This document shows, one piece after another, positions 9,222-17,025 of a stretch of DNA of 64,000 nucleotides. The position numbers and the translations under genes were made by a program. This DNA comes from DASQDN01 sp963844855 (GTDB lineage Bacteria; Acidobacteriota; Terriglobia; Bryobacterales; Bryobacteraceae), in the NCBI GenBank assembly GCA_963844855.1, contig CAWJQP010000069.1, forward strand, positions 62,001 to 126,000, in the 5' to 3' direction. Under the pieces are notes generated by a model that saw only the letters and a list, made by a program, of their open reading frames with translations, had not been told where the DNA came from and did no database searches. Position 1 is the first letter of the stretch. Each line of letters starts with the position of its first letter.

Positions 9222-9847
9222 GCGAGATCGAATTTGGCGGCCCTTTGATGGTCGTGCGCTTTCCCACTCCGCAGGTCTGCGTGAGTTGGGCAATCGTCAA
9301 TGGTGGTCGAGTTGTGGCTCCTGCAATCGCGTGGTATTTCATTGAGCGCCACGAACAGCCCGAACTTGCCGAACCCGCCGCATTTCTCAAGAGCAAACTC
9401 GATGCTGTCGGATTATCGGGCGCCGTCGGACTCATCACGAGCCGCAAACGCTATGGGCAAGTTGTTGAGACTGCACAGCATGGGATTTTCACTGCATGTT
9501 GTGTTGCGACTACTGGCCTAAGTAACGCTCTCCGTATTGGCGACCCGCCGACCTACGTTCCAGTGGGAACGATCAATTTACTGTGTCAGGTGTCTGTATC
9601 GCTCAGTGAAGAGTGCGCTCTCGAAGCAATTGCGATGGCAGCCGAGGCTCGGACGGCAGCGGTGATGGATACCAGCGGCCCGGCGACGGGTACGGGAACC
9701 GATTGCATCGTGATCGCGCACCCTCAGGAAGGAGAGCCTGCGAAGTACGCCGGGAAGCACACGCAACTCGGACACGTCATCGGGAAAGCTGTCTACGATG
9801 CAGTTCATCGCGGTATCAAAGAGTGGCAGAGCGAGCATAGGCCGTAA
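9218..9847 (+). CDS. cbiZ: CbiZ-family adenosylcobinamide amidohydrolase
   Basis: 209-residue protein matching the CbiZ family, which cleaves the aminopropanol arm of adenosylcobinamide to adenosylcobyric acid during corrinoid salvage. Visible family motifs are VATTGLSNALRIGDPP, the TINLLCQVSVSLSEECALEA segment, GPATGTGTDCIVIAHP and YAGKHTQLGHVIGKAVYDAV. The start is taken as the GTG at 9218, which overlaps the dehydrogenase stop (GTGA); an earlier in-frame ATG would lie inside that gene. No other cobalamin gene is present in the window, so its place behind a quinoprotein is unexpected. Confidence 0.82.
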   Translation: MSEIEFGGPLMVVRFPTPQVCVSWAIVNGGRVVAPAIAWYFIERHEQPELAEPAAFLKSKLDAVGLSGAVGLITSRKRYGQVVETAQHGIFTACCVATTGLSNALRIGDPPTYVPVGTINLLCQVSVSLSEECALEAIAMAAEARTAAVMDTSGPATGTGTDCIVIAHPQEGEPAKYAGKHTQLGHVIGKAVYDAVHRGIKEWQSEHRP

Positions 9848-9856
9848 ACTGAATCT

Positions 9857-10336
9857 ATGGCCAATTATTCAGCCCCGCCCACGATGGCGATCGACACAAA
9901 CAAGAACTACACCGCGACGTTTGACACTTCGCGCGGCAGGATTGTGGTCGAACTCTATCCAAAAGACGCGCCGAACACCGTGAATAACTTTGTGTTTCTC
10001 GCGAAGGAAGGGTTCTACAACGGGACGACGTTTCATCGCGTGATCGCAGACTTCATGATCCAGGGCGGCGACCCCACTGGCACCGGTCGTGGCGGTCCCG
10101 GCTACAAGTTCGAAGACGAGTTGAAGAACAACCCCCGCAAACATCAGGTCGGCTCGCTCTCGATGGCGAACGCAGGTCCGAATACGAACGGAAGCCAGTT
10201 TTTTATCACACACATCGCGACAGACTGGCTGAACGGCAAACATACCGTATTCGGGCAAGTCCTCAGCGGACAGGACGTCGTGAATGCAGTGCAGCAAGGT
10301 GACACTCTGAACAGCGTCAGCATCGAAGAGAAATAA
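9857..10336 (+). CDS. Cyclophilin-type peptidyl-prolyl cis-trans isomerase
   Basis: 159-residue single-domain cyclophilin that isomerises Xaa-Pro bonds. Diagnostic motifs are all present: FHRVIADFMIQGGDPTG (catalytic Arg in FHR), GPGYKFEDEL, MANAGPNTNGSQFFIT and the WLNGKHTVFGQV loop. There is no signal peptide, so it is cytoplasmic. It lies 9 bp after cbiZ on the same strand and may be read through from that operon. It is followed by the marR promoter. Confidence 0.93.
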   Translation: MANYSAPPTMAIDTNKNYTATFDTSRGRIVVELYPKDAPNTVNNFVFLAKEGFYNGTTFHRVIADFMIQGGDPTGTGRGGPGYKFEDELKNNPRKHQVGSLSMANAGPNTNGSQFFITHIATDWLNGKHTVFGQVLSGQDVVNAVQQGDTLNSVSIEEK

Positions 10337-10343
10337 CCGCCTC

Positions 10344-10372
10344 TTGACAATTGTCGTGATAACAAGTAATAT
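10344..10372 (+). promoter_or_regulatory. Sigma70 promoter of the marR gene with overlapping operator
   Basis: A consensus -35 TTGACA (10344-10349) and -10 TAATAT (10367-10372) are separated by 17 bp, with the GTG start 7 bases after the -10. The spacer contains the palindrome GACAATTGTC. It also contains, on the minus strand, TGTTATCACGACAATTGTC (10364-10346), nearly the same as the motif in front of the yceI gene. The position between -35 and -10 suits repression by the adjacent MarR protein. Confidence 0.75.
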
Positions 10373-10378
10373 CGCATT

Positions 10379-10849
10379 GTGAGCGGCAGACTAGCAGCAG
10401 AGATCAAACAAACGAAGCCGTTCGCCCTCCTTGAAGAAGAGGCGATACTCAACCTCGGACGCACTTACGAGTATCTGCAACAGCGACTCGGCGATCTGCT
10501 GAAGGATTACCAACTCACGCCGACGCAATACAACATGCTGCGCATTCTTCGTGGCGCCGGTTCGGACGGGGTGACTTGCTCACAAGCTTGTGAACGCATG
10601 ATTTCACCCGATCCCGACATCACACGGCTACTTGACAGGATGGAGGCGCGCAAATTGATCTCGCGCGAACGCAGCAAGCAGGATCGTCGCGTGGTGATTA
10701 CCTGTATCACGCCGGAGGGGCTCGAGTTGGTCAACCAGATCGACAAGCCCCTCACGGCGCTTTTGAGGAAGCATCTCGGCCGTGTCGGTAAAGATCGTCT
10801 GACGAGCCTTATCGACACACTCGAAACTCTTCGCGAAGAACCTGAATAG
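10379..10849 (+). CDS. MarR family transcriptional regulator
   Basis: 156-residue winged-helix regulator. It has LTPTQYNMLRILRGAG, the recognition-helix region CSQACERMISPDPDITRLLD, and the wing RERSKQDRRVVITCITPEG with the D-R-R signature typical of MarR. Flanking helices form the dimer interface. The start is GTG at 10379, directly behind a strong promoter, so the transcript has a very short leader or none. A shared motif in its own promoter and that of the next gene suggests autoregulation and control of the YceI protein. Confidence 0.9.
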   Translation: MSGRLAAEIKQTKPFALLEEEAILNLGRTYEYLQQRLGDLLKDYQLTPTQYNMLRILRGAGSDGVTCSQACERMISPDPDITRLLDRMEARKLISRERSKQDRRVVITCITPEGLELVNQIDKPLTALLRKHLGRVGKDRLTSLIDTLETLREEPE

Positions 10850-10869
10850 TTTTTCGCAGCCCAAACATC

Positions 10870-10888
10870 TGTTATAACGACAAACGTC
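10870..10888 (+). promoter_or_regulatory. MarR-type operator upstream of yceI
   Basis: TGTTATAACGACAAACGTC matches the reverse-strand motif in the marR promoter at 16 of 19 positions. It includes a -10-like TATAAC (10873-10878). It lies 22 bases before the yceI start, so a bound repressor would block the promoter. Confidence 0.55.
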
Positions 10889-10910
10889 ACAAGGAAAAGA
10901 GGACACAACA

Positions 10911-11537
10911 ATGTATTCGAGCAATTTCTTGAAAGCAGTTTTCGGCGTGCTTGCGGCTAGCGCTATCGCATTCGGTCAACCGTCGACATACGACATCGAC
11001 ACCGCCCATTCGTCGGCGCAGTTCAGCGTTCGCCACTTGATGATCTCGAACGTAAAAGGCGAGTTCTCAAAGGTGACCGGAACGATTCTGTACGATCCCA
11101 AGAATCTGGCCGCATCGAAGATCGACGCGGTAATCGATGCGAATACGATCAGCACTCGCGACGCAAAGCGCGACGAGCATTTGAAGAGCGCCGACTTCTT
11201 TGAGACTGCGAAATATCCAACGCTGCAGTTTAAAAGCAAGGAGTTCAAGCGCACGAACGACAAGTTGCAAATCAAAGGCGATCTGACGATTCACGGCGTG
11301 ACGAAAGAAGTTGTCCTGGATGTTGACGGTCCAACGCCGGAGATCAAAGATCCATGGGGCCTGACCCGGTTGGGCGCGACTGCAACCACAAAGATTAATC
11401 GCAAAGACTGGGGGCTGACGTTTAATAGCGTTCTCGAAACCGGTGGAGTCGCGATAGGAGACGAAGTGCTCATCACCCTCGACATAGAGGCGACGAAGAA
11501 GACGGGCACAACCACGGTAAGTAAGGCCGCGCGCTAA
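10911..11537 (+). CDS. YceI family periplasmic lipid-binding protein
   Basis: 208-residue exported protein with a signal peptide (LKAVFGVLAASAIAFGQ). The lipocalin-like YceI beta-barrel follows: YDIDTAHSSAQFSVRHLMIS at its N-terminus, then KRDEHLKSADFFETAKYPT and GDLTIHGVTKEVVLDVD, all highly typical. The family binds polyisoprenoids or amphiphiles in the periplasm. A purine-rich ribosome site (AAGAGGA) precedes the ATG. Adjacency to marR and the shared operator suggest induction by a ligand of that regulator. It converges on rsmD with a 14-bp gap. Confidence 0.92.
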   Translation: MYSSNFLKAVFGVLAASAIAFGQPSTYDIDTAHSSAQFSVRHLMISNVKGEFSKVTGTILYDPKNLAASKIDAVIDANTISTRDAKRDEHLKSADFFETAKYPTLQFKSKEFKRTNDKLQIKGDLTIHGVTKEVVLDVDGPTPEIKDPWGLTRLGATATTKINRKDWGLTFNSVLETGGVAIGDEVLITLDIEATKKTGTTTVSKAAR

Positions 11538-11551
11538 CATCTGATCGGCCG

Positions 11552-12079
11552 TTACGCAACGCGATAGAAGCTGAGACTGTTGTCGCCTTGTTTGAGGACC
11601 CGGGTCCGCCTCAACTTCCCGTATTGGTCCTCCAAAGCGAATCGTGAGTGATGCTGAACGATCGACAGCGCTGGAGGGTTCCCCCCGAGCATCTCCAGCG
11701 CTTCCTTGTATTCCTTCTCGAGATCATACGGTGGATCAAGGAAGACAATGTCGGCTTGGCGGTGCGGCAGGTATTGAAGCAACCGGCCCTGAAGAACCTC
11801 CGCACGATCGGCAATCCCCAGCGTTCGGAGATTGTCTCGGATCACGCCAGTCGCTCCTCGTCCTCGCTCGATGAAAATAACGCGCCGGGCTCCCCGGCTC
11901 AGCGCTTCAATTCCCACTGCTCCTGTACCGGCATACCCATCCATAAACAATGCGCCATCAATCTCCGGCGCCAGTACGTTGAACAGTGTTTCCCGCAAGC
12001 GATCCGATGTCGGACGCGTGTCGAGCCCAGGTAGTGTCTTCAAGACACGGCTGCGAAACTCTCCCGCAATCACCCGCAT
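11552..12079 (-). CDS. rsmD: 16S rRNA (guanine966-N2)-methyltransferase
   Basis: 175-residue Rossmann methyltransferase. It opens with the family N-terminus MRVIAGEFRSRVL and the R-P-T-S-D-R-L-R-E-T-L-F-N segment. It carries the SAM loop FMDGYAGTGAVGIEALSRG and the catalytic DIVFLDPPYD (N/D-P-P-Y motif), which methylates G966 of 16S rRNA. The ATG at 12079 is preferred over an upstream in-frame start because it begins the conserved N-terminus and lies one base after the recG stop. The two genes form an operon. Confidence 0.92.
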   Translation of the reverse strand: MRVIAGEFRSRVLKTLPGLDTRPTSDRLRETLFNVLAPEIDGALFMDGYAGTGAVGIEALSRGARRVIFIERGRGATGVIRDNLRTLGIADRAEVLQGRLLQYLPHRQADIVFLDPPYDLEKEYKEALEMLGGNPPALSIVQHHSRFALEDQYGKLRRTRVLKQGDNSLSFYRVA

Positions 12080-12080
12080 C

Positions 12081-14180
12081 TCAGCCGACCTGCACCAAAC
12101 CGTATCGTCTCTGCCAATGCGTTTGGATGAAGGACACCGCATTGCGCAGCAGCTCAGGAGAAGGAGGATGCTCAACGAAGGACATGGCTTCGGCGCGAGC
12201 CACCTCGAGAATCTCTCCGTCTCGAATGATGTTCGCGACGCGTAGGGACGGCAGACCGCTCTGCCTTGTGCCGAAGAACTCTCCGGGTCCACGAAGCTTC
12301 ATATCCATCTCTGCGATATAGAATCCGTCGGTGGACTCAACTAATGTCCGGATCCTCTCTCTGGCCGCATCTCCAAGCTTGCCCGTCACCAGGATGCAGT
12401 AGCTCTGTTCCCCGCCACGACCGACCCGGCCTCGTAGCTGATGTAGCTGCGCGAGTCCAAACCGCTCGGCCTGCTCGATCACCATTACAGTTGCGTTCGG
12501 AACATCGACGCCAACTTCAATGACGGTTGTGGAAACCAGGATGTTCGTTTCCCCTTGTTTGAAACGGGACATGGCCTGTTCTTTCTCGTCCGGTGTCATC
12601 TTGCCGTGCAGTAGGCCCACCTGTAGATCTGGGAAGATGATTTGCGAAAGCTGTTCATGCATGGCCTGGGCAGCCTTCATCGCCTGCGTTTCCGATTCTT
12701 CGATCACCGGATAGACGACGTACGCCTGGCGGCCCGCATCAACCTGCTTTTTAACGAAACTGTAAACCTGCTCGACTCGATCCTCCATCACATGTTTTGT
12801 ATGGATCGGCTTTCTTCCAGGCGGCAGCTCGTCGATGATCGATGTGTCCAGGTCCCCATAGAGCGTCAAGGCAAGCGTGCGCGGTATTGGGGTCGCAGTC
12901 ATTACGAGTACGTCCGGCCGGTGTCCCTTCTCGTACAGTTTTAGCCGTTGCATGACCCCGAAGCGGTGTTGTTCGTCGACGATGGCGAGCCCGAGCCGTT
13001 GAAACTCGACATCGGATTCGAGCAGCGCGTGCGTTCCAATCGCAATATGGGCCAAGCCTTCCGCTAACAACTTTTTAAGCTGAACCTTCTCGCGCGCGGT
13101 GTTCGATCCCGTTAGTAGCAACGGAACGTAGCCGAGTTTCGAAAACAGATTCTTAAACGAGATGTGATGTTGTGCCGCCAGAATCTCCGTTGGAGCCAGC
13201 AGGACAACCTGATAGCCGTTCTCGATCGCGATGATCGCTGCCTCGGCTGCAACCAGTGTCTTGCCGCTTCCAACGTCGCCTTGCAGCAGGCGATTCATCG
13301 GATTTGGGGCCGCCATGTCCGCCGCGATTTCCGAAAGCACGCGCTTTTGCGCCGCCGTCGGCTTGAACGGGAGCATGGCTTTGATCTTCTCCCGCACGCG
13401 ATCATTCAGTTCAAAGGGAATACCCTGAACCGCGCGCGCCTTTGCGCGTTTCAGCGCCAAGCCGGACTCGAGCCAGAAGAACTCCTCAAAGATCAGGCGG
13501 AAATGAGATTGCGAGCGGAAAGCATTCAGCAGCCGGATGTCTTGATCTTGTGGGGGAAAGTGGACAGTGCGAACCGCGGTCTCTCGGTCCGGCAGTTTCA
13601 ATCGCTGCCGGATATGTTCTGGCAGCGGATCTTCCAGCGCCGGAGAGGCATCCAGTATGCGCTTTAACAGTGATCGAAATATGCGCGTGGTGATCTTGCC
13701 GGCAGCTTCGTAAATCGGTACGATGCGTCCAGTGTGCAGACTGGCTTCACCTTCGTCGTCATCAGCCGAAAGAATTTCGAACTCCGGATGCATCACCTGT
13801 AAGCGACCTGTGTAGGTGTCGAGCTCGATCTTGCCGAAAAGCGCGACTCTTAGCCCCGGAACCAAGACGTTGGAAAGATAACTGCCATGGAACCACTTAC
13901 CATTCAGAATTTCGCCCGAGGAATCGGTGAAGGCGGCTTCAAACAGACCGAGGTTCTTGCGTTTGAATCCTGACACTTTCGCGGAGCGGACTTCCGCGAT
14001 GACAGTTGCCATCTCGCCGGGAGCAAGTTGAGAGATAGGCTTCAGATTACTGCGATCTTCGTATCGAAGAGGAAGGTAGGCTAGAAGATCTTCAACGACG
14101 AAGAGACCCTTCGCCTCCAGCATCGTTGCGCGGCCTGGCCCAACACCTTTCACATAAGTCAGAGGAGTGGCAAGGTCCAC
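12081..14180 (-). CDS. recG: ATP-dependent DNA helicase RecG
   Basis: 699-residue superfamily 2 helicase, normal length for RecG, which remodels stalled replication forks and Holliday junctions. The N-terminal wedge/OB region (PLRYEDRSNLKPI, then MATVIAEVRSAKV) precedes the motor. Motor motifs are clear: Walker A GDVGSGKTLVA, DEQH box AIVDEQHRFGV, motif III VMTATPIPRTLALT, and the C-terminal QLRGRVGRG. It is transcribed with rsmD. Confidence 0.97.
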   Translation of the reverse strand: MDLATPLTYVKGVGPGRATMLEAKGLFVVEDLLAYLPLRYEDRSNLKPISQLAPGEMATVIAEVRSAKVSGFKRKNLGLFEAAFTDSSGEILNGKWFHGSYLSNVLVPGLRVALFGKIELDTYTGRLQVMHPEFEILSADDDEGEASLHTGRIVPIYEAAGKITTRIFRSLLKRILDASPALEDPLPEHIRQRLKLPDRETAVRTVHFPPQDQDIRLLNAFRSQSHFRLIFEEFFWLESGLALKRAKARAVQGIPFELNDRVREKIKAMLPFKPTAAQKRVLSEIAADMAAPNPMNRLLQGDVGSGKTLVAAEAAIIAIENGYQVVLLAPTEILAAQHHISFKNLFSKLGYVPLLLTGSNTAREKVQLKKLLAEGLAHIAIGTHALLESDVEFQRLGLAIVDEQHRFGVMQRLKLYEKGHRPDVLVMTATPIPRTLALTLYGDLDTSIIDELPPGRKPIHTKHVMEDRVEQVYSFVKKQVDAGRQAYVVYPVIEESETQAMKAAQAMHEQLSQIIFPDLQVGLLHGKMTPDEKEQAMSRFKQGETNILVSTTVIEVGVDVPNATVMVIEQAERFGLAQLHQLRGRVGRGGEQSYCILVTGKLGDAARERIRTLVESTDGFYIAEMDMKLRGPGEFFGTRQSGLPSLRVANIIRDGEILEVARAEAMSFVEHPPSPELLRNAVSFIQTHWQRRYGLVQVG

Positions 14181-14241
14181 AGGAAACTTCAGTTTACCAA
14201 CGGTGCTGGAAAGGGATGTTCTTCAGCTTTTGAGTAAGGGG

Positions 14242-14282
14242 GCGGGCGCGGGGTTTGGGTGATTTGGGTGATTCGCGCCCGC
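14242..14282. other. GC hairpin between cysK and recG
   Basis: A perfect 9-bp stem GCGGGCGCG (14242-14250) / CGCGCCCGC (14274-14282) encloses a loop with the direct repeat TTTGGGTGA twice. It lies in the 185-bp gap between recG and cysK. No U-run follows, so it is not a standard terminator. Confidence 0.35.
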
Positions 14283-14331
14283 AGTAACGGGGTTATTTGT
14301 ATAACGTAGTGACACCCTGCGAAGTTACGCT

Positions 14332-14356
14332 AATTCGAAAAAAATGTATTCGAATT
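14332..14356 (-). terminator. Weak hairpin after cysK
   Basis: AATTCGAA (14332-14339) and TTCGAATT (14349-14356) form an 8-bp AT-rich stem ten bases after the cysK stop. The T-run is in the loop, not after the stem, so a terminator function is uncertain. Confidence 0.3.
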
Positions 14357-14365
14357 GTCTCAGAT

Positions 14366-15322
14366 TCATTCTGTGAACATTCCCTCAAATAGTGGGGAGC
14401 TCAAATACCGCTCGCCCGCGTCCGGCAGAACGACGACGATCGTCTTGCCTGCCATCTCCGGCAGCTTCGCTATTCTCACGGCCACCGCTACCGCAGCGCC
14501 ACAGGAAATACCGCTCAACAAGCCCTCTTCCTTGGCGAGTCTGCGCGCCATCTCGATCGACTCTTCATTTGAAACGAGCTCGACCTTGTCGACCATAGTG
14601 ATATCGAGGGTATCCGGGATGAAGCCCGCGCCAATCCCCTGGATCTTGTGGGGACCAGGCTTGAGTTCCTCGCCGCGAAGTTTCTGCGAGATGACCGGAC
14701 TGTTCGTCGGCTCCACGGCGATCGAGAGAATCTTCTTGGCCTTTTCCTTCTTTATGTAGCGAGATACGCCGGTGATTGTACCGCCGGTACCGACACCCGA
14801 CACGAGCACGTCAATGGCTCCTTTGGTGTCTTCCCATATTTCTGGCCCTGTGGTTTTAAAGTGGATTTCCGGATTGGCGGGATTCTTGAACTGCTGTAAC
14901 AGAACGTAGCGATTTGGATCGGACGCGCAAATCTGTTCGGCCTTCAGGATCGAACCCTTCATGCCCTGCGACCCTTCCGTAAGAACGAGCGTCGCCCCGA
15001 AGGCCCGTAGCACTTTGCGCCGTTCGATCGACATGGTTTCGGGCATCGTCAAGGTGATGGAATACCCTCGCGCAGCGGCGACAAATGCCAGGGCGATACC
15101 GGTGTTACCACTGGTCGGCTCGATGAGTTCCTTGCCCGGGGTCAGCACGCCACGCTTTTCAGCGTCCCAGACCATCGATGCGCCGATCCGGCACTTGACC
15201 GAAAATGCCGGGTTGCGCGCTTCGATCTTGGCGAGCACCGTTGCCTTTGCGCCCTCTGTTACCCGATTCAGCTTCACCAGAGGCGTTCGGCCGATACTCA
15301 ACGAGTTGTCTTGAAATTCCAC
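14366..15322 (-). CDS. cysK: Cysteine synthase A (O-acetylserine sulfhydrylase)
   Basis: 318-residue PLP enzyme that makes cysteine from O-acetylserine and sulfide. The cofactor Lys is in NPAFSVKCRIGASM, the substrate-binding loop is PTSGNTGIALAF, and the glycine-rich phosphate clamp GVGTGGTITGVSRYIK follows. The C-terminal GISCGAAVAVAVRIAK is also typical. It starts 24 bp after the Rrf2-type regulator on the same strand, so the two form an operon. Confidence 0.95.
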   Translation of the reverse strand: MEFQDNSLSIGRTPLVKLNRVTEGAKATVLAKIEARNPAFSVKCRIGASMVWDAEKRGVLTPGKELIEPTSGNTGIALAFVAAARGYSITLTMPETMSIERRKVLRAFGATLVLTEGSQGMKGSILKAEQICASDPNRYVLLQQFKNPANPEIHFKTTGPEIWEDTKGAIDVLVSGVGTGGTITGVSRYIKKEKAKKILSIAVEPTNSPVISQKLRGEELKPGPHKIQGIGAGFIPDTLDITMVDKVELVSNEESIEMARRLAKEEGLLSGISCGAAVAVAVRIAKLPEMAGKTIVVVLPDAGERYLSSPLFEGMFTE

Positions 15323-15345
15323 GTCCTCGACTCCTTCCTAGTTAC

Positions 15346-15765
15346 CTAAATGTCCCAATTGGGAATATAGCGCCCCTGCTTCTCACGCCATTGCCGAGCC
15401 AACTCCCCGAAGGTGGTTTGATCCACGACGCGCGAAACCGCGTCGTCGACGCTTTGCCAAAGGGCAGAGAACGGGCTGTTCGACCGTTCCTTCGGCTTGC
15501 CGTTCCGTTTGCCTTCCATGAAGCGAATTACTTCGCCGATCGTAATGTTATCGGCGGCCTTGGCGAGGAGATATCCGCCTTCGGCCCCACGGCGCGATTC
15601 GACGAATCCGCCCTGTTTCAATCCGGCGAGTATAAGCTCAAGAAATTTCTGAGGGATTTCCTGTCGGCGCGCGATGTCGGCGATCTTGACAGGGTCCCCT
15701 GGCTTTTGGAGAGCCAGATCGAACACCGCGTGCAGGGCGTATTCACCTTTCACAGAGATGTTCAT
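15346..15765 (-). CDS. Rrf2 family regulator without cysteines (CymR-like)
   Basis: 139-residue Rrf2 winged-helix protein: MNISVKGEYALHAVFDLAL, IADIARRQEIPQKFLELIL, and the wing VESRRGAEGGYLLAK. IscR and NsrR relatives bind an Fe-S cluster through three Cys; this protein contains none, as in Bacillus CymR, which senses cysteine status through complex formation with CysK. It directly precedes cysK, so control of cysteine synthesis is a reasonable inference. The name CymR is not used as a gene symbol because the C-terminus is not diagnostic. Confidence 0.85.
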   Translation of the reverse strand: MNISVKGEYALHAVFDLALQKPGDPVKIADIARRQEIPQKFLELILAGLKQGGFVESRRGAEGGYLLAKAADNITIGEVIRFMEGKRNGKPKERSNSPFSALWQSVDDAVSRVVDQTTFGELARQWREKQGRYIPNWDI

Positions 15766-15799
15766 CGAGGAATCCGCCGAATCACCTGTCGGAAACTAG

Positions 15800-15829
15800 A
15801 GATTAGCGAACCCCTTACGTATCCGTCAA
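15800..15829 (-). promoter_or_regulatory. Candidate promoter for rrf2-cysK
   Basis: On the minus strand TTGACG (15829-15824) and TAATCT (15805-15800) are 18 bp apart, 34 bases upstream of the regulator start. No clear repeat for self-binding is evident. Confidence 0.4.
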
Positions 15830-15844
15830 TGTTGCGAAGGGCTC

Positions 15845-16411
15845 TCAGCTTTTCTTTGGAGCAACTTTCTTTGAAGTGGTGGCTGCTGGGGCCGGTTCCT
15901 TCAACAGTCCTTCGATGGTTTTGCGCATGAAAGCCTCAGTCGACGTTACGGTGTCCGCCTGGGGAAGGCTCTGATGGCGGATTACGCCCTTACGGTCGAT
16001 GAATACCATCTGCGGAACGTGTAAGGAGTGCTTGGGATCGTTTTGCAAAAATCCATGCACGGGCTCGCGCGTGCTGAAACCTACCGGGTAGTTCACTTTA
16101 AAGTCGCGAACAAAATCCCGGACCAGCATCTGGGACATGTCATTGAATGCGACTCCGAGCGCTTGAAAACCCTTCGGGCCGTACTCAGTCTGCAGGCGCG
16201 ACATCAACTGAGAAGCCGTCTGGCAATGCGGGCACGTCGTATACAGAAATTCCACACATACGACTTTGCCTTTGTACTGGCTCAGCAGGAGCTGCCCGCT
16301 CGGTTGTGGCAACTGGATCGCGAATTCAGGAGCCTTACGTGGTACTTCGGCCCCCGCCAGAGGCAATAGCGCAAGCGCGCCGGTAACTAGGATCTGGACG
16401 AATCTGTTCAT
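15845..16411 (-). CDS. TlpA/ResA-like exported thioredoxin-fold protein (copy 2)
   Basis: 188-residue protein with an N-terminal signal segment (ILVTGALALLPLAGA) and a thioredoxin/AhpC-TSA fold. The redox motif is CPHC in EFLYTTCPHCQTASQL, the cis-Pro region is PQMVFIDRKGVIRHQS. The motif CPHC rather than CPYC/CGPC suggests an oxidoreductase of the envelope. A lysine-rich C-terminal tail (TTSKKVAPKKS) follows. Its ATG overlaps the stop of the upstream paralogue (TAATG), so both are translated from one message. Confidence 0.85.
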   Translation of the reverse strand: MNRFVQILVTGALALLPLAGAEVPRKAPEFAIQLPQPSGQLLLSQYKGKVVCVEFLYTTCPHCQTASQLMSRLQTEYGPKGFQALGVAFNDMSQMLVRDFVRDFKVNYPVGFSTREPVHGFLQNDPKHSLHVPQMVFIDRKGVIRHQSLPQADTVTSTEAFMRKTIEGLLKEPAPAATTSKKVAPKKS

Positions 16412-17001
16412 TACGATACCTTTTTCGTGGATGTGGACTTGGCGGGCGCTGATTTTTTACCTGCCGGCTTGATCGAAGGCGCTCCTGCGGGTTCTCCCAG
16501 CAATTGCTCGATCATTTTCCGCATGTTGGCTTCCTGTTGCGCTCCCAGGAAAGGATCGGTCCCGCCATGTTGCGCACGGATCACACCCTTTCTGTCGATA
16601 AAGACGACTTGGGGAACATAGAAGTTGGCGGACATAATCGATTGCTGCAAATAGGAGAACGCCTGATCGCGCGTCGCGGCGCCGACAGGGAACGCCGTCG
16701 CATACATTCGCTTAAAGCTCTGGATGTCTGGGTCGGGGTTGATCGCCACGCCCAGAACCTGCAGACCCTTAGGTCCGTACTCGGTTTGGAGTTTCGAAAG
16801 GGTCGTCGCCGACTGCTGGCAGTGCGGACAGGTCGTGAACAGAAATTCCAGGACAACGATCTTGCCCTTGTATTTAGAGAGGAGGTCCGGTGTTCCGCCG
16901 GGCAACGTAAAGGCAAATTCCGGCGACTGGCGGGGTACCTCCGCCGCTATCATCTGCAGTCCCGACAGCAGTAAACCCGCTGCGATCAAAATTCCCCGCA
17001 T
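16411..17001 (-). CDS. TlpA/ResA-like exported thioredoxin-fold protein (copy 1)
   Basis: 196-residue paralogue of the following gene, with the same architecture: signal peptide MRGILIAAGLLLSGLQMIAA, EVPRQSPEFAFTLPGG, redox motif CPHC in FLFTTCPHCQQSATTL, VPQVVFIDRKGVIRAQ, and a lysine-rich tail. Sequence similarity runs over the full length, so this is a tandem duplication with later divergence. The metallopeptidase gene upstream ends 24 bp before it. Confidence 0.85.
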   Translation of the reverse strand: MRGILIAAGLLLSGLQMIAAEVPRQSPEFAFTLPGGTPDLLSKYKGKIVVLEFLFTTCPHCQQSATTLSKLQTEYGPKGLQVLGVAINPDPDIQSFKRMYATAFPVGAATRDQAFSYLQQSIMSANFYVPQVVFIDRKGVIRAQHGGTDPFLGAQQEANMRKMIEQLLGEPAGAPSIKPAGKKSAPAKSTSTKKVS

Positions 17002-17025
17002 TTTCCCTTTAACTCCTTGAAATTT

